From positions 1,848,457 to 1,912,456 of the forward strand of contig NZ_LR733293.1 in the NCBI RefSeq assembly GCF_902506095.1: a stretch of 64,000 nt of DNA. The letters are read 5' to 3'. The stretch comes from Arthrobacter sp. 9AX. Its GTDB lineage: Bacteria > Actinomycetota > Actinomycetes > Actinomycetales > Micrococcaceae. The notes under the pieces are model-generated. The model worked only from the letters and a program-made list of their open reading frames with translations. It did no database searches and had not been told where the DNA came from. Below, one piece after another: positions 38,794 through 47,116 of the stretch; positions within the stretch are counted from its first letter, which is position 1; every line of letters starts with the position of its first letter. Made by a program: the position numbers and the translations under genes.

Positions 38794-39657
38794 GTGTTCT
38801 ATTGGGTCATGAAACGGATCTTCCTCGGTCCGGTGTTGAAGCTGCTTTTCCGCCCCTGGGTCAAAGGCCTGGACAACATTCCCGCCGAAGGTGCAGCGAT
38901 CATCGCCTCCAACCACCTTTCGTTTTCGGATTCGATTTTTATGCCTTTGATGGTCCGCCGCCCCGTGGTGTTCCTCGCCAAATCCGAGTACTTCACCGGC
39001 ACGGGGATCAAGGGCAGGCTGACCGCGCTGTTCTTCCGGCTCACCAACCAGCTGCCCATGGACCGGTCGGGGGGTGCCGCTTCGGAGGCATCACTGAACG
39101 CCGGGATGGAGGTCCTCTCCCATGGTGGGCTGCTGGGCATCTACCCGGAGGGAACCCGGAGTCCCGATGCCCGCCTTTACCGTGGAAAGGTGGGCGTTGC
39201 CCGGCTCGCGCTCAAGGCCGGCGTCCCCGTGATTCCCGTGGCCATGATCGGCACGGACAAGGTACAGCCCATCGGAAAGCGGCTCCCGAACATACGCCGG
39301 ATCGGCATGATATTCGGCGAACCGCTGGACTTCAGCCGGTACCGGGAACAGGCCGAAGACCGGGTGGTCCAGAGGCAGGTCACGGACGAAATCATGTTCG
39401 AGCTGATGCGCCTCTCGGGGCAGGAGTACGTGGACGAATATGCCGCCGTGGTGAAGCTCCGGCTTGCAGGCAAGCCGGCCGATCCCGAAGCGGCTGCCGA
39501 ACTGCCCGCATCCCCGGTGCCCGTCCAGGACGGTCCAGCCACACCGGGCATCGGCGCTGCCGGAGATCCGGTGCCGGAGGCGGCGAAGCAGCAGGATACA
39601 GGAGAGCACCAGGACGACGGCGGTGCTGCCGCTGCGGGCGGGCATCAGGGCACCTGA
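38794..39657 (+). CDS. PlsC-type 1-acylglycerol-3-phosphate acyltransferase (second copy)
   Basis: Membrane-associated acyltransferase of 287 residues. It has the catalytic NHLSFSDS, the NQLPMDRSGG substrate motif and IYPEGTRSPD. About 90 C-terminal residues are Pro/Ala/Asp-rich and probably disordered. The GTG start follows GGAGAGG; ATG 38809 is possible. It corresponds to the acyltransferase Rv2182c near aroG in M. tuberculosis. It differs from the plsC at 20973 in sequence and tail, so the two may prefer different acyl acceptors. Confidence 0.85.
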   Translation: MFYWVMKRIFLGPVLKLLFRPWVKGLDNIPAEGAAIIASNHLSFSDSIFMPLMVRRPVVFLAKSEYFTGTGIKGRLTALFFRLTNQLPMDRSGGAASEASLNAGMEVLSHGGLLGIYPEGTRSPDARLYRGKVGVARLALKAGVPVIPVAMIGTDKVQPIGKRLPNIRRIGMIFGEPLDFSRYREQAEDRVVQRQVTDEIMFELMRLSGQEYVDEYAAVVKLRLAGKPADPEAAAELPASPVPVQDGPATPGIGAAGDPVPEAAKQQDTGEHQDDGGAAAAGGHQGT

Positions 39658-39763
39658 CAGCCTGCCGGCGACGCCGGAGTCCATGGACTGCAGCCGCCGG
39701 ATCTGTGACGGCGTGCCCCGGACGCGTGACGTACCGGTGTCCCGGGGGGACCTGCGCTGCGGT

Positions 39764-39769
39764 TACCCT
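39764..39769 (+). promoter_or_regulatory. Candidate -10 hexamer of a leaderless promoter (aroG)
   Basis: TACCCT lies six bases before the GTG at 39776. No Shine-Dalgarno sequence at a useful distance and no clear -35 are seen. Confidence 0.35.
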
Positions 39770-39775
39770 TAGAAG

Positions 39776-41167
39776 GTGACTGAGCTATCTGCAAAACCTG
39801 CCTTCTCGCTGTCCAGCACCGCCCAGAGCGGAGCGGCCAACTATCCCGGACTCGATAACTGGCGGGACCTTCCCATCTCCCAGCAGCCCAGCTGGCAGGA
39901 CCGGGATGTGTTTGATGCTTCGGTGAAGGAACTCTCCGTCCTTCCGCCGCTGGTGTTCGCCGGCGAAGTGGACGTCCTGCGCGAACGGCTGGCCGCCGCC
40001 GCCCAAGGCAAGGCCTTCCTGCTCCAGGGCGGCGACTGCGCCGAAACCTTCGAAGCGGCCACCGCTGACAAAATCAGCGCCCGGGTCAAGACCATCCTCC
40101 AGATGGCCGTCGTCCTGACCTACGGCGCGGCCATGCCCGTCATCAAGATGGGCCGGATGGCCGGCCAGTTCGCCAAGCCGCGCTCGTCCAACGACGAAAC
40201 CCGCGACGGCGTGACGCTTCCCGCTTACCGTGGCGACATCGTCAACGGCTACGAATTCACCCCCGAGTCCCGGGGCCATGACGCCGCCCGGATGCTCCGG
40301 GCGTACCACACGTCAGCGTCCACCCTGAACCTTATCCGCGCCTTCACCCAGGGCGGGTTCGCGGACCTGCGTTCGGTGCACCAGTGGAACAAGGGCTTCA
40401 CCGAGAATCCAGCCCACGCCCGCTACGAGTCGCTGGCCCGGGATATCGACCGGGCCATCAAGTTCATGGCCTCCTGCGGAGCAGACTTTGAAGCACTTAA
40501 GCGGGTTGAATTCTTCGCCAGCCATGAGGCCCTGCTGCTCGACTACGAGCGGGCCCTCACCCGCATTGACTCCCGCACCGGCTTCCCGTACGACACTTCG
40601 GCGCACTTCCTCTGGATCGGGGAGCGGACCCGCGAACTGGACCACGCGCACGTCGATTTCCTGTCCCGGGTGCGCAACCCCATCGGTGTGAAGCTGGGCC
40701 CGTCCACCACCGGTGACGACGCCCTCCGCCTGATCGACAAACTGGACCCGGAGCGGGAGCCCGGCCGGCTGACCTTCATCACGCGCATGGGTGCCGGCAA
40801 CATCCGCGAAAAGCTGCCCGCCGTCGTCGAGAAGGTTACTGCTTCGGGTGCGCAGGTGCTCTGGGTCACCGACCCCATGCACGGCAACACCGTCACTTCC
40901 CCGAACGGTTACAAGACACGCAACTTCGACGACGTCATCGACGAAGTGCGTGGCTTCTTCGAAGTGCACCACGCGCTGGGGACAGTTCCTGGCGGCCTGC
41001 ACGTCGAAATGACGGGCGACGACGTTGCCGAATGCCTCGGCGGGGCGGACCCGATCGACCAGGAGGCTTTCCTGGACCGCTACGAGTCAGTCTGCGATCC
41101 CCGCTTGAACCACATGCAGTCGCTGGAGATGGCCTTCCTGGTGGCCGGAGCCCTGGCCAAGCACTGA
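39776..41167 (+). CDS. aroG: 3-deoxy-7-phosphoheptulonate synthase, class II
   Basis: Joins phosphoenolpyruvate and erythrose 4-phosphate, the first step of the shikimate pathway. The 463-residue protein is the plant/actinobacterial class II type: LQGGDCAETFEAATAD, KMGRMAGQFAKPRS, the metal-binding Cys in GGDCAE, DPMHGNTV and GGLHVEMTGDDVAECLGG are all present. The length equals mycobacterial AroG, in which aromatic amino acids inhibit at extra N-terminal sites. The start is GTG without a ribosome binding site. It converges on the kinase gene, with a shared hairpin between. Confidence 0.95.
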   Translation: MTELSAKPAFSLSSTAQSGAANYPGLDNWRDLPISQQPSWQDRDVFDASVKELSVLPPLVFAGEVDVLRERLAAAAQGKAFLLQGGDCAETFEAATADKISARVKTILQMAVVLTYGAAMPVIKMGRMAGQFAKPRSSNDETRDGVTLPAYRGDIVNGYEFTPESRGHDAARMLRAYHTSASTLNLIRAFTQGGFADLRSVHQWNKGFTENPAHARYESLARDIDRAIKFMASCGADFEALKRVEFFASHEALLLDYERALTRIDSRTGFPYDTSAHFLWIGERTRELDHAHVDFLSRVRNPIGVKLGPSTTGDDALRLIDKLDPEREPGRLTFITRMGAGNIREKLPAVVEKVTASGAQVLWVTDPMHGNTVTSPNGYKTRNFDDVIDEVRGFFEVHHALGTVPGGLHVEMTGDDVAECLGGADPIDQEAFLDRYESVCDPRLNHMQSLEMAFLVAGALAKH

Positions 41168-41177
41168 TTTCCTGAAA

Positions 41178-41209
41178 GGTGGTGTGGGCGGAAGTCCGCC
41201 TACACCACC
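41178..41209. terminator. Bidirectional terminator overlapping the kinase stop codon
   Basis: GGTGGTGTGGGCGG pairs with CCGCCTACACCACC around an AAGT loop. The one mismatch is a G-T pair that still forms in RNA. It serves convergent aroG and the kinase gene and includes the kinase's last codons. Confidence 0.75.
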
Positions 41210-43281
41210 GTCAGGGTAACCACTGAACCTTCAGGCACTTCGGTGTCCACCGGGTCCTGGTCCCGGACAGTGCCGAAGAAGCCGCCAAGGATGTTGTTCA
41301 CCTTGACCTGGAAGCCAAGGGCTTCGAGCGCCTTCCTGGCATCCGCGGCCTGCTTGCCGATAAAGCTCGGTACCTCCACCATCCGCGGGCCCTTCGAGAT
41401 GGTCAGGGTCACGGTGCCGCCACGGGTGAGCGTCCCGTTCGCGGGGGACTGGCTCACCACGGCGCCCTCGGGAACGTTTTTGTCGAAGACTTCTTCGCCC
41501 GCCACGTCAGCCTTCAGCCCGGCTGCCTCGATGGCCTCCACGGCCTCGTCTTCTCCCCGGCCCACCACATTGGGCACCGGAATAGGCTCGGGGCCTTTGG
41601 ACACAACCAGGTTGACAGCCGTTCCATGCCGCGCCGGTGTTCCGGCGGCGGGGTCCTGGGAGAGGACAACGCCTGCTTCAGCCGTTTCGCTGAACTGCCC
41701 GGTGACGGTTCCCAACGTCATCTCTGCGGCGTTGAGGCCGTTTTTCGCTTCGTCAAGGGTGCGGCCCGTCAGTTCCGGCAAGGGGAAGAGCTGGGGTCCC
41801 TTGGAGACGAACAGGGAAACCGGCTGGAACTTCCGGATCTCCGAACCGGCAGGGGGCTCGGTCCCCACTACCAGGCCGCTGGGCACGTCATCGTCGAAGA
41901 CATCCCTGGAGGTGGACTGGAACCCGGCCTTGCTGAGGACATCCTGTGCCTCGGCCACCGTTTTATTGGCCACCGCCGGGATGGCCGCGGCGGCCCCGGG
42001 TCCCATGCCGAAGAACCAGCCGGCGCCGGTGGCCAGGAGTGCGGCAATGACCAGGACCACCACCCACAGCACTCCGCGGCGGCGCGGACTGCCCTCACGG
42101 AGGCTTCGGACCGGGACGGCGGCGGCCCGGGCGCGTGCTTTGTCCGCTTCCTTGTCGGCCTTCCGCTGCGCCCGCTTGCTCAGCGCGGCCGCAGCCGGGG
42201 CAGCGGGCTGCCAGCCTTGGTCCTCATCCGAGTCCGGAGGAGTGAGGTTGTGCCGGTGACCGGGAGCCACCGGGCTTGGCCCTTGGTTTGGTCCCTGGCC
42301 GGTGCCCGCGGGCTGCAGCGGCCGGTGAGGGGGCACCGGGGGCCGTCCAAAGGGCATAACGCTCGTCGGATTGTTGCGGCGGGCAATGACTTCGGTGTGG
42401 GTCTGGGATTCCATGCCTGCTGCCGCCGGTGGCTGAAGGTCCAGTTCCCGGTCGCTGAGGTTGGTCCTGATGTGGCGCAGTTCCTGAAGCAGCGCAGTTC
42501 CGTCGATGGGCCGGTTCTCGGGATCGTTGGCCGTGCACCATTGCACCAGTTCGTCCACTTCTGCGGCCAGGCCGGGGACCAGGGCCGACGGAGGGCCCAC
42601 CGTCCCGTTGACATGCTGATACGCCACCTGGATGGGGACCTCGCCGGTGAACGGCTGCTGGCCGGTGAGCATCTCATAAAGCATGATGCCCACTGAGTAC
42701 ACGTCACTGCGTGCGTCAGCGGGCTTGCCCAGGACAAGTTCAGGGGAGAGGTACGCTACAGTCCCGAGCAAGGCGCCGGTGCTCGTGGATGTGGTCACGG
42801 CCCGCGCGAGTCCGAAGTCGCCGATTTTGATCCTGCCGTCGTCCGCAATCAGGACGTTCTCAGGCTTAACGTCGCGGTGGATGAATCCGGCAGCGTGGGC
42901 GGCACCGAGGCCTTCAACCACTGGATCAATCAGTGCCAGGGCAAGCCTGGGCGGAAGAGCCCCTTTGGTGTTGATGACATCGCGGAGCGTGTGGCCTTTG
43001 ATGTACTCCATCACCAAGTACGCGGTGTGGTGGTCCACGCCCTGGTCCAGCACGCCCACGACGTGGGGGTGGGACAGTCTTGCTGCGGCCTTGGCCTCGC
43101 GGCCCAGGCGGCCCAGGAAGTTTTCGTCTGCGGACAGGTGCGGGTGCAACACCTTCAGGGCCACGTCCCGCTCAAGCCGCTGGTCCGTGGCCACGTAAAC
43201 CGTGGACATTCCGCCACGCGCCAGCCTGGAGCGGACGGCGTACCGGTTGTCCACCAGGGTTCCTACCAGCGGGTCTGACAC
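41200..43281 (-). CDS. pknL: PASTA-domain Ser/Thr protein kinase (PknL/PknB type)
   Basis: Transmembrane Hanks-type kinase. With the GTG at 43281 it has 693 residues. The kinase domain covers about 14-275, with catalytic Lys43 in VALKVL, HRDVKPEN with Asp137, and DFG at 155-157. A Pro-rich linker and one helix (VLWVVVLVIAALLATGAGW) lead to four external PASTA repeats, which usually bind muropeptides or lipid II. The start is uncertain: GTG 43293 and a TTG at 43314 are also in frame. The place next to aroG and an Rv2175c-like gene matches PknL, which phosphorylates Rv2175c in M. tuberculosis. Confidence 0.92.
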   Translation of the reverse strand: MSDPLVGTLVDNRYAVRSRLARGGMSTVYVATDQRLERDVALKVLHPHLSADENFLGRLGREAKAAARLSHPHVVGVLDQGVDHHTAYLVMEYIKGHTLRDVINTKGALPPRLALALIDPVVEGLGAAHAAGFIHRDVKPENVLIADDGRIKIGDFGLARAVTTSTSTGALLGTVAYLSPELVLGKPADARSDVYSVGIMLYEMLTGQQPFTGEVPIQVAYQHVNGTVGPPSALVPGLAAEVDELVQWCTANDPENRPIDGTALLQELRHIRTNLSDRELDLQPPAAAGMESQTHTEVIARRNNPTSVMPFGRPPVPPHRPLQPAGTGQGPNQGPSPVAPGHRHNLTPPDSDEDQGWQPAAPAAAALSKRAQRKADKEADKARARAAAVPVRSLREGSPRRRGVLWVVVLVIAALLATGAGWFFGMGPGAAAAIPAVANKTVAEAQDVLSKAGFQSTSRDVFDDDVPSGLVVGTEPPAGSEIRKFQPVSLFVSKGPQLFPLPELTGRTLDEAKNGLNAAEMTLGTVTGQFSETAEAGVVLSQDPAAGTPARHGTAVNLVVSKGPEPIPVPNVVGRGEDEAVEAIEAAGLKADVAGEEVFDKNVPEGAVVSQSPANGTLTRGGTVTLTISKGPRMVEVPSFIGKQAADARKALEALGFQVKVNNILGGFFGTVRDQDPVDTEVPEGSVVTLTVV

Positions 43282-43318
43282 GTGTTCCTGCACCCTACGA
43301 TCGTAATCCAGCAATGAA

Positions 43319-43350
43319 ACGGGTCCGAACCCATGCCGGTCCGGACCCGT
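43319..43350 (-). terminator. Hairpin between the LysM gene and the kinase gene
   Basis: ACGGGTCCG and CGGACCCGT form a perfect 9-bp stem around a 14-base loop. It follows the LysM/transglycosylase stop and lies just ahead of the kinase start, with no T-run. Confidence 0.4.
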
Positions 43351-43395
43351 GTCGACATCGCCTCACCGCCCGGTTCCACGGGACGGCAAGCGGCC

Positions 43396-44802
43396 TCAGC
43401 CGAAGTTCTTCTGGTGCGCCTTGATGGCTTCGACGTAGGTCTTAGTGTCGTCGTACATGCCGTACTTGCTCACCGAGTACTGGCCCTGGTAGTAACCGGC
43501 GATGGCCGTGTCCCGGTCCTTGCTGGTGGCCAGCAGTTGGCGGATGATCGCCACTCCGGCAGTTGCGTTGTCATGGGGATCGAGCAGGTTCAGCTTACGG
43601 CCCACCAGGTCCGAGGCCCACTGACCGGAGCTGGGAATGACCTGCATGGTTCCGATCGCGTTGGCCGGGGACACCGCGCGCTGGTTGAAACCCGACTCCT
43701 GGTACGCGAAGGCGAGGGCCAGTGAAGGCTCAACTCCCATCGCCCGGGCCTTGTCTGCCACAATGCTCTTCATTTCCTCACGGGAGGGAACCGGGGAAGC
43801 ATTCAGGAGCGCTTTGTTTTCGTTGGCTGAGCTCACCACGGCTGCCGGGTAGGTGAAGCCGAGGAAGGTGCTGGGCACCAGGGGAGTCACCGCGGCGGCC
43901 GGCGCCGGCGCCGGCGCCGGCGCCGGCGCCGGCTGGACTGCAGCGCCCGGGAGGGCCAGCTTGTTGCCCGGGTGGATCACCGAGGACATGTTCAGCTGGT
44001 TGGCGGAGAGGAGCTCCGAGAGCTTAACGCCGTGGCGGGATGCGATGGCCCACAAGGTGTCGCCAGCCTTGACGGTGTAGGAGCCCGAGGCCGGGGCGGC
44101 AGGCGTGGCGGATGCGTTGGCCAGGGCTGCAGCAGGTGCTGCGGGAGCGGGAGCGGGGGCAGCGGGGGCCGTATCGCCTGCACCCACTTTGACCTTCTGC
44201 CCGGGGTAGATGATGGAGCGCATGTTGAGGTTGTTCCAGGCGAAGACGTCCGACAGGCTGACGTTGTGCCTCGCCGCGATGGCCCCGAGTGTGTCACCCG
44301 GCTTCACGGTGTACGTCGCGCCTGCGCTGGCGGGGGCGGCGGCGGCAGCCGGCTTTGCCGCGGGAGCGGCCGGTGCGTCTGCAGAGCCGGAGAGCTTGAT
44401 CTTCTGGCCCGGGTAAATGATCGTGTTGGCCTGGAGGTTGTTCAGCTTCAGGATTTCTCCCGTGTTCAGCCCGAACCTGCCCGCGATGGCGCTGATGGTG
44501 TCGCCCCGGGCGATGGTGTATTCGGCGGGTGCGGCAGGCTGTGCCGGCTTAAAGGCTGCCGGAATGGCTGTAGAAACGGACGACGCCGGAATAACGGCTG
44601 CGGTTGCCTGGGCTACTTGGGCTGCCTGGGCCTTCATGGCCGCTGCGAGGGTTGCCGGGACGGGTCGCGCGGGCTGTTGAGCAGCTGCGGGCTGGGCGAG
44701 GGCTAAGGACGATAACACGACCGCTGGCAGCGCTGCCGTCGTGGCAGCAATCATCGGCAGACTCGGTTTCTGGGGCTGCTTCGGCGAGCGGGACATCGTC
44801 AT
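43396..44802 (-). CDS. Secreted LysM-repeat lytic transglycosylase-like protein
   Basis: Probably a cell-wall hydrolase. After a signal peptide (SLPMIAATTAALPAVVLSSL, then ALAQPAAA), the 468-residue protein has three LysM peptidoglycan-binding repeats, near residues 94-137, 163-206 and 241-284, joined by Ala/Pro linkers. A C-terminal transglycosylase (SLT-like) domain covers about 345-468, with the catalytic Glu in AYQESGFNQRA, then SPANAIGTMQV and AIAGYYQG. ATG 44802 is preceded by AGAGGA at a longish distance; ATG 44796 and TTG 44823 are also possible. It lies between the kinase and an Rv2175c-like gene. Confidence 0.9.
   Translation of the reverse strand: MTMSRSPKQPQKPSLPMIAATTAALPAVVLSSLALAQPAAAQQPARPVPATLAAAMKAQAAQVAQATAAVIPASSVSTAIPAAFKPAQPAAPAEYTIARGDTISAIAGRFGLNTGEILKLNNLQANTIIYPGQKIKLSGSADAPAAPAAKPAAAAAPASAGATYTVKPGDTLGAIAARHNVSLSDVFAWNNLNMRSIIYPGQKVKVGAGDTAPAAPAPAPAAPAAALANASATPAAPASGSYTVKAGDTLWAIASRHGVKLSELLSANQLNMSSVIHPGNKLALPGAAVQPAPAPAPAPAPAAAVTPLVPSTFLGFTYPAAVVSSANENKALLNASPVPSREEMKSIVADKARAMGVEPSLALAFAYQESGFNQRAVSPANAIGTMQVIPSSGQWASDLVGRKLNLLDPHDNATAGVAIIRQLLATSKDRDTAIAGYYQGQYSVSKYGMYDDTKTYVEAIKAHQKNFG
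43901..43933. repeat. GGCGCC hexanucleotide tandem repeat inside the LysM gene
   Basis: Five uninterrupted GGCGCC units plus a half unit encode a Pro-Ala run in the linker before the catalytic domain. Gain or loss of a unit would keep the frame and change the linker length by two residues. Confidence 0.85.
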
Positions 44803-44866
44803 GGGAAAGAATCCTCTTCTCAACTGCGGGTGCGCGGGCGGGGATGCCGCGGTTATTTCGATACTA

Positions 44867-44890
44867 CTGTTGCTGCTGTTAATACTGTTA
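44867..44890 (-). promoter_or_regulatory. Three CTGTTR repeats at exact 9-bp spacing
   Basis: On the plus strand CTGTTG, CTGTTA and CTGTTA begin at 44867, 44876 and 44885. On the coding strand of the LysM gene they read TAACAG, TAACAG, CAACAG. They sit 65-90 bp before the likely start. TAACA-type direct repeats resemble sites of the cell-wall response regulator MtrA; that link is inference. Confidence 0.5.
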
Positions 44891-44965
44891 CCAAAGTGAT
44901 GTATGTGAATGTCTCACGGATTCGTAATTAGCACAAGAATTCACGCATTCCCCGCAAGGAGAATC

Positions 44966-44980
44966 TGCGGAGTGTCCGCA
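44966..44980. promoter_or_regulatory. TGCGGA-GTG-TCCGCA palindrome
   Basis: A 15-bp interrupted palindrome with 6-bp perfect arms in the 244-bp divergent gap between the LysM and Rv2175c-like genes. A TTGACT hexamer for the minus strand adjoins it. It may be an operator; no regulator is identified. Confidence 0.35.
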
Positions 44981-45046
44981 AGTCAACAACTCCCTGTGGA
45001 ATTTCCCGACTAGGCGCCACGGCGGACTGCGTGGCAACCTTGATCC

Positions 45047-45400
45047 GTGAGCAATGTAGAAAACCTCGTGGGCGAATGGTTGCCCCTGCCTGATGTCGCC
45101 CAACTATTGGACGTTTCCATCACCAAAGTCCACAGCCTGATTGATGATCGGGCGCTGGCCGCCGTGCGCGTGGGGGAGCGGAATATCCGTTCGGTCCCGG
45201 CCGAATTCATCCAGGACGGCCAGGTCGTGGACAGCCTCAAGGGCACCATTGTTGTGCTCGCGGACGCAGGCTACTCCGACGAGGACCTTATCATTTGGCT
45301 TTTCACGCCGGATGAGTCATTGCGGGGACGGCCCATCGACGCGTTGCGGGAAGGCCGTAAAACCGAAATCAGGCGCAGGGCACAAACTTTGGCCTGGTAA
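45047..45400 (+). CDS. Rv2175c-like DNA-binding protein
   Basis: A 117-residue protein matching the Rv2175c family: an N-terminal winged helix-turn-helix (WLPLPDVAQLLDVSITKVH) and a C-terminal helical domain (DLIIWLFTPDESLRGRPIDAL). In M. tuberculosis Rv2175c binds DNA weakly and is a substrate of PknL, which reduces the binding when it phosphorylates the N-terminus. Here that gene and the kinase gene are separated by the LysM gene and run in opposite directions. The start is GTG. Regulatory targets are unknown. Confidence 0.87.
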   Translation: MSNVENLVGEWLPLPDVAQLLDVSITKVHSLIDDRALAAVRVGERNIRSVPAEFIQDGQVVDSLKGTIVVLADAGYSDEDLIIWLFTPDESLRGRPIDALREGRKTEIRRRAQTLAW

Positions 45401-45423
45401 TTACCGGGCCTGAACCTGCCGAA

Positions 45424-46518
45424 TCAGGAGGCCCGGCTGACCGTTGCTTCGGCCAGCTTCCGGAGTGCGGTTTTCGGCAGGTCGTCCAGGGGAAGTGTGT
45501 CCAGGGCATCGAAGGCGGCGTTGCCGAATTCACTGATCAGGACCTCGGTGGCCTGCAGGGCGCCCGACTCTTCTATGATCCGCCGGATCTCACGGATGTC
45601 CTCATCCGTGAGATCCGGGCTGCCCAGCCGGGCATCGATGAATGCCGACTCAGCAGCGGAGGCCTGGTCCAGAGCCAGCGCTACCAGTACCGTGCGCTTG
45701 CCCTCCCTCAGGTCGTCGCCCGCCGGCTTGCCGGTCGTCAGCGGATCACCAAAAACACCCAGCACGTCGTCGCGCAGCTGGAACGCCTCACCGAGGGGCA
45801 GGGCAAATGCGGAATAGCCGCGGAGCAGTTCGTTCGAGGCTCCGGCAAGGGCGCCGCCCAGGGCCAGCGGATGTTCCGTTGAGTATTTGGCGGACTTGAA
45901 CCTGATGATGGACTGAGCCCTGCTCACGGCCCCGGCACGGTCGCGGACCGGGCCGGCAACCTCTTCCAGGATGTCCAGGTACTGGCCTGCCATGACTTCG
46001 GCCCGCATGAGGTTGAAGATCAGGCGCGCCCGGGTTCCCGCCGCGGCGGGCTCTCCGATGTCCGTGAAGGCTTCCTCGCTGAAGGAAAGGCAGAGGTCAC
46101 CGGTAAGGATTGCTGCCGCCTGGCCGAAGCGCTCACTGTCCAGTGCCCAGCCGTGGGTGCCGTGCAGTTGGCTGAACCTGCGGTGGACACTGGGGCCGCC
46201 CCGCCGGGTGTCCGAGCGGTCGATGATGTCGTCGTGGATGAGCGCTGCGGCCTGGAAAAGTTCCAGGGCCGCTCCTGCCGTCACTACCTGGTGCGCGCCG
46301 GACCCGCCCCCCGCGCCGCGCCAGCCCCAGTAGCACATCAGTGCCCGGAGGCGCTTTCCCCCGGTAACCAGGTTGGAGATGGAACCCATGATGGGTTCGA
46401 TGTCCGGCGAAATAGCGGACATGATGGATTGCCTGGACGTGAGGAAATCAGTCAGTTCGCCGGCTACCGCCGCCACAAAGGCGGCCTGTTCATTCCTTAG
46501 CTGCTCCGCCGCCGTCAC
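45424..46518 (-). CDS. Polyprenyl diphosphate synthase (IdsA-like)
   Basis: Joins isopentenyl diphosphate to an allylic diphosphate; product chain length (C15-C20 or longer) is not certain. The 364-residue protein has both Asp-rich motifs: DDIIDRSDTRRGGPS and QLRDDVLGVFGDPLTTGKPAGDD. A GKRLRAL region lies before the first. Position near the Rv2175c-like gene matches IdsA2 (Rv2173). It starts with GTG, overlapping the lipoprotein stop by four bases (GTGA), so expression is coupled to that gene. Confidence 0.9.
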   Translation of the reverse strand: MTAAEQLRNEQAAFVAAVAGELTDFLTSRQSIMSAISPDIEPIMGSISNLVTGGKRLRALMCYWGWRGAGGGSGAHQVVTAGAALELFQAAALIHDDIIDRSDTRRGGPSVHRRFSQLHGTHGWALDSERFGQAAAILTGDLCLSFSEEAFTDIGEPAAAGTRARLIFNLMRAEVMAGQYLDILEEVAGPVRDRAGAVSRAQSIIRFKSAKYSTEHPLALGGALAGASNELLRGYSAFALPLGEAFQLRDDVLGVFGDPLTTGKPAGDDLREGKRTVLVALALDQASAAESAFIDARLGSPDLTDEDIREIRRIIEESGALQATEVLISEFGNAAFDALDTLPLDDLPKTALRKLAEATVSRAS

Positions 46519-47042
46519 TTGGCTGACTCAGCTGCCACGTTGGCGCCGATGGTGAACGTCACCACGCCCGCCGCGTCCACCGCGGACAGGTTGACCGTCT
46601 CGTTGTCGCCGCGGACAAAGTCCTTGGAAGTGACAGCTCCCACTGACTCGCCCGGAACCGCCTTGAATCCGCGGGCCTCCAGCTCCTTGGTGTAGAAGTC
46701 CAGGACAGCAGCGACGGGAGAGCTGATAGTGGCAACCAGGGCGGCCGTCGCAGGCGTCGACGCCTTGTCGAAGCTGCTGGACACCACGGTTGCGCCGGGC
46801 ATGAGGGGCAGGAGCTGCTGGGGGAAACCCTCGACGACGGCCCCGACAGTAGCGGAGGTGTTCGGCGACGCGGAGGGGCTGGCGGAGGCAGTGATGGTTG
46901 ACTCCGCGGTTTGCGGCGAGGAAGCGGAAGCGGTGGGACCAGGGGTTCCTGACGGTGTTGGGCTGCACGCAGCGAGGGCCAGTGCTGCCGCGGCTGCGAA
47001 AGCGGCCAGGGCTGCTGGCTTGAGTTTTCCAATGTCCGTCAC
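46515..47042 (-). CDS. Putative lipoprotein
   Basis: A 175-residue protein with a lipoprotein signal peptide ending in the lipobox LALAAC (Cys near residue 26), then a Ser/Thr/Pro-rich linker of 35-40 residues. A small globular part follows (ATISSPVAAVLDFYTKELEARGF). I do not recognise a family. AGGAGG stands before the GTG start. It is translated into the polyprenyl synthase gene by a four-base overlap, which is odd for a lipoprotein and a soluble enzyme and may only reflect compact packing. Confidence 0.8.
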   Translation of the reverse strand: MTDIGKLKPAALAAFAAAAALALAACSPTPSGTPGPTASASSPQTAESTITASASPSASPNTSATVGAVVEGFPQQLLPLMPGATVVSSSFDKASTPATAALVATISSPVAAVLDFYTKELEARGFKAVPGESVGAVTSKDFVRGDNETVNLSAVDAAGVVTFTIGANVAAESAK

Positions 47043-47103
47043 AGGGACTTTCCTCCTGGTGTTGATGCCGGATTCCGCCTCCAGTTTAGTCAGTACAAAG
47101 CGA

Positions 47104-47109
47104 TAGGAT
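47104..47109 (+). promoter_or_regulatory. Candidate -10 hexamer of a leaderless promoter (dinB)
   Basis: TAGGAT lies seven bases before the GTG at 47117, with no ribosome binding site between. There is no obvious LexA box nearby in the 74-bp divergent gap. Confidence 0.35.
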
Positions 47110-47116
47110 TGCAGCC

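Noticed and set aside
44803..45046. c-di-AMP (ydaO-type) riboswitch before the LysM wall enzyme
   Set aside because: Such elements occur before actinobacterial wall hydrolases, but the region is short and I saw no convincing match. A covariance search would decide.
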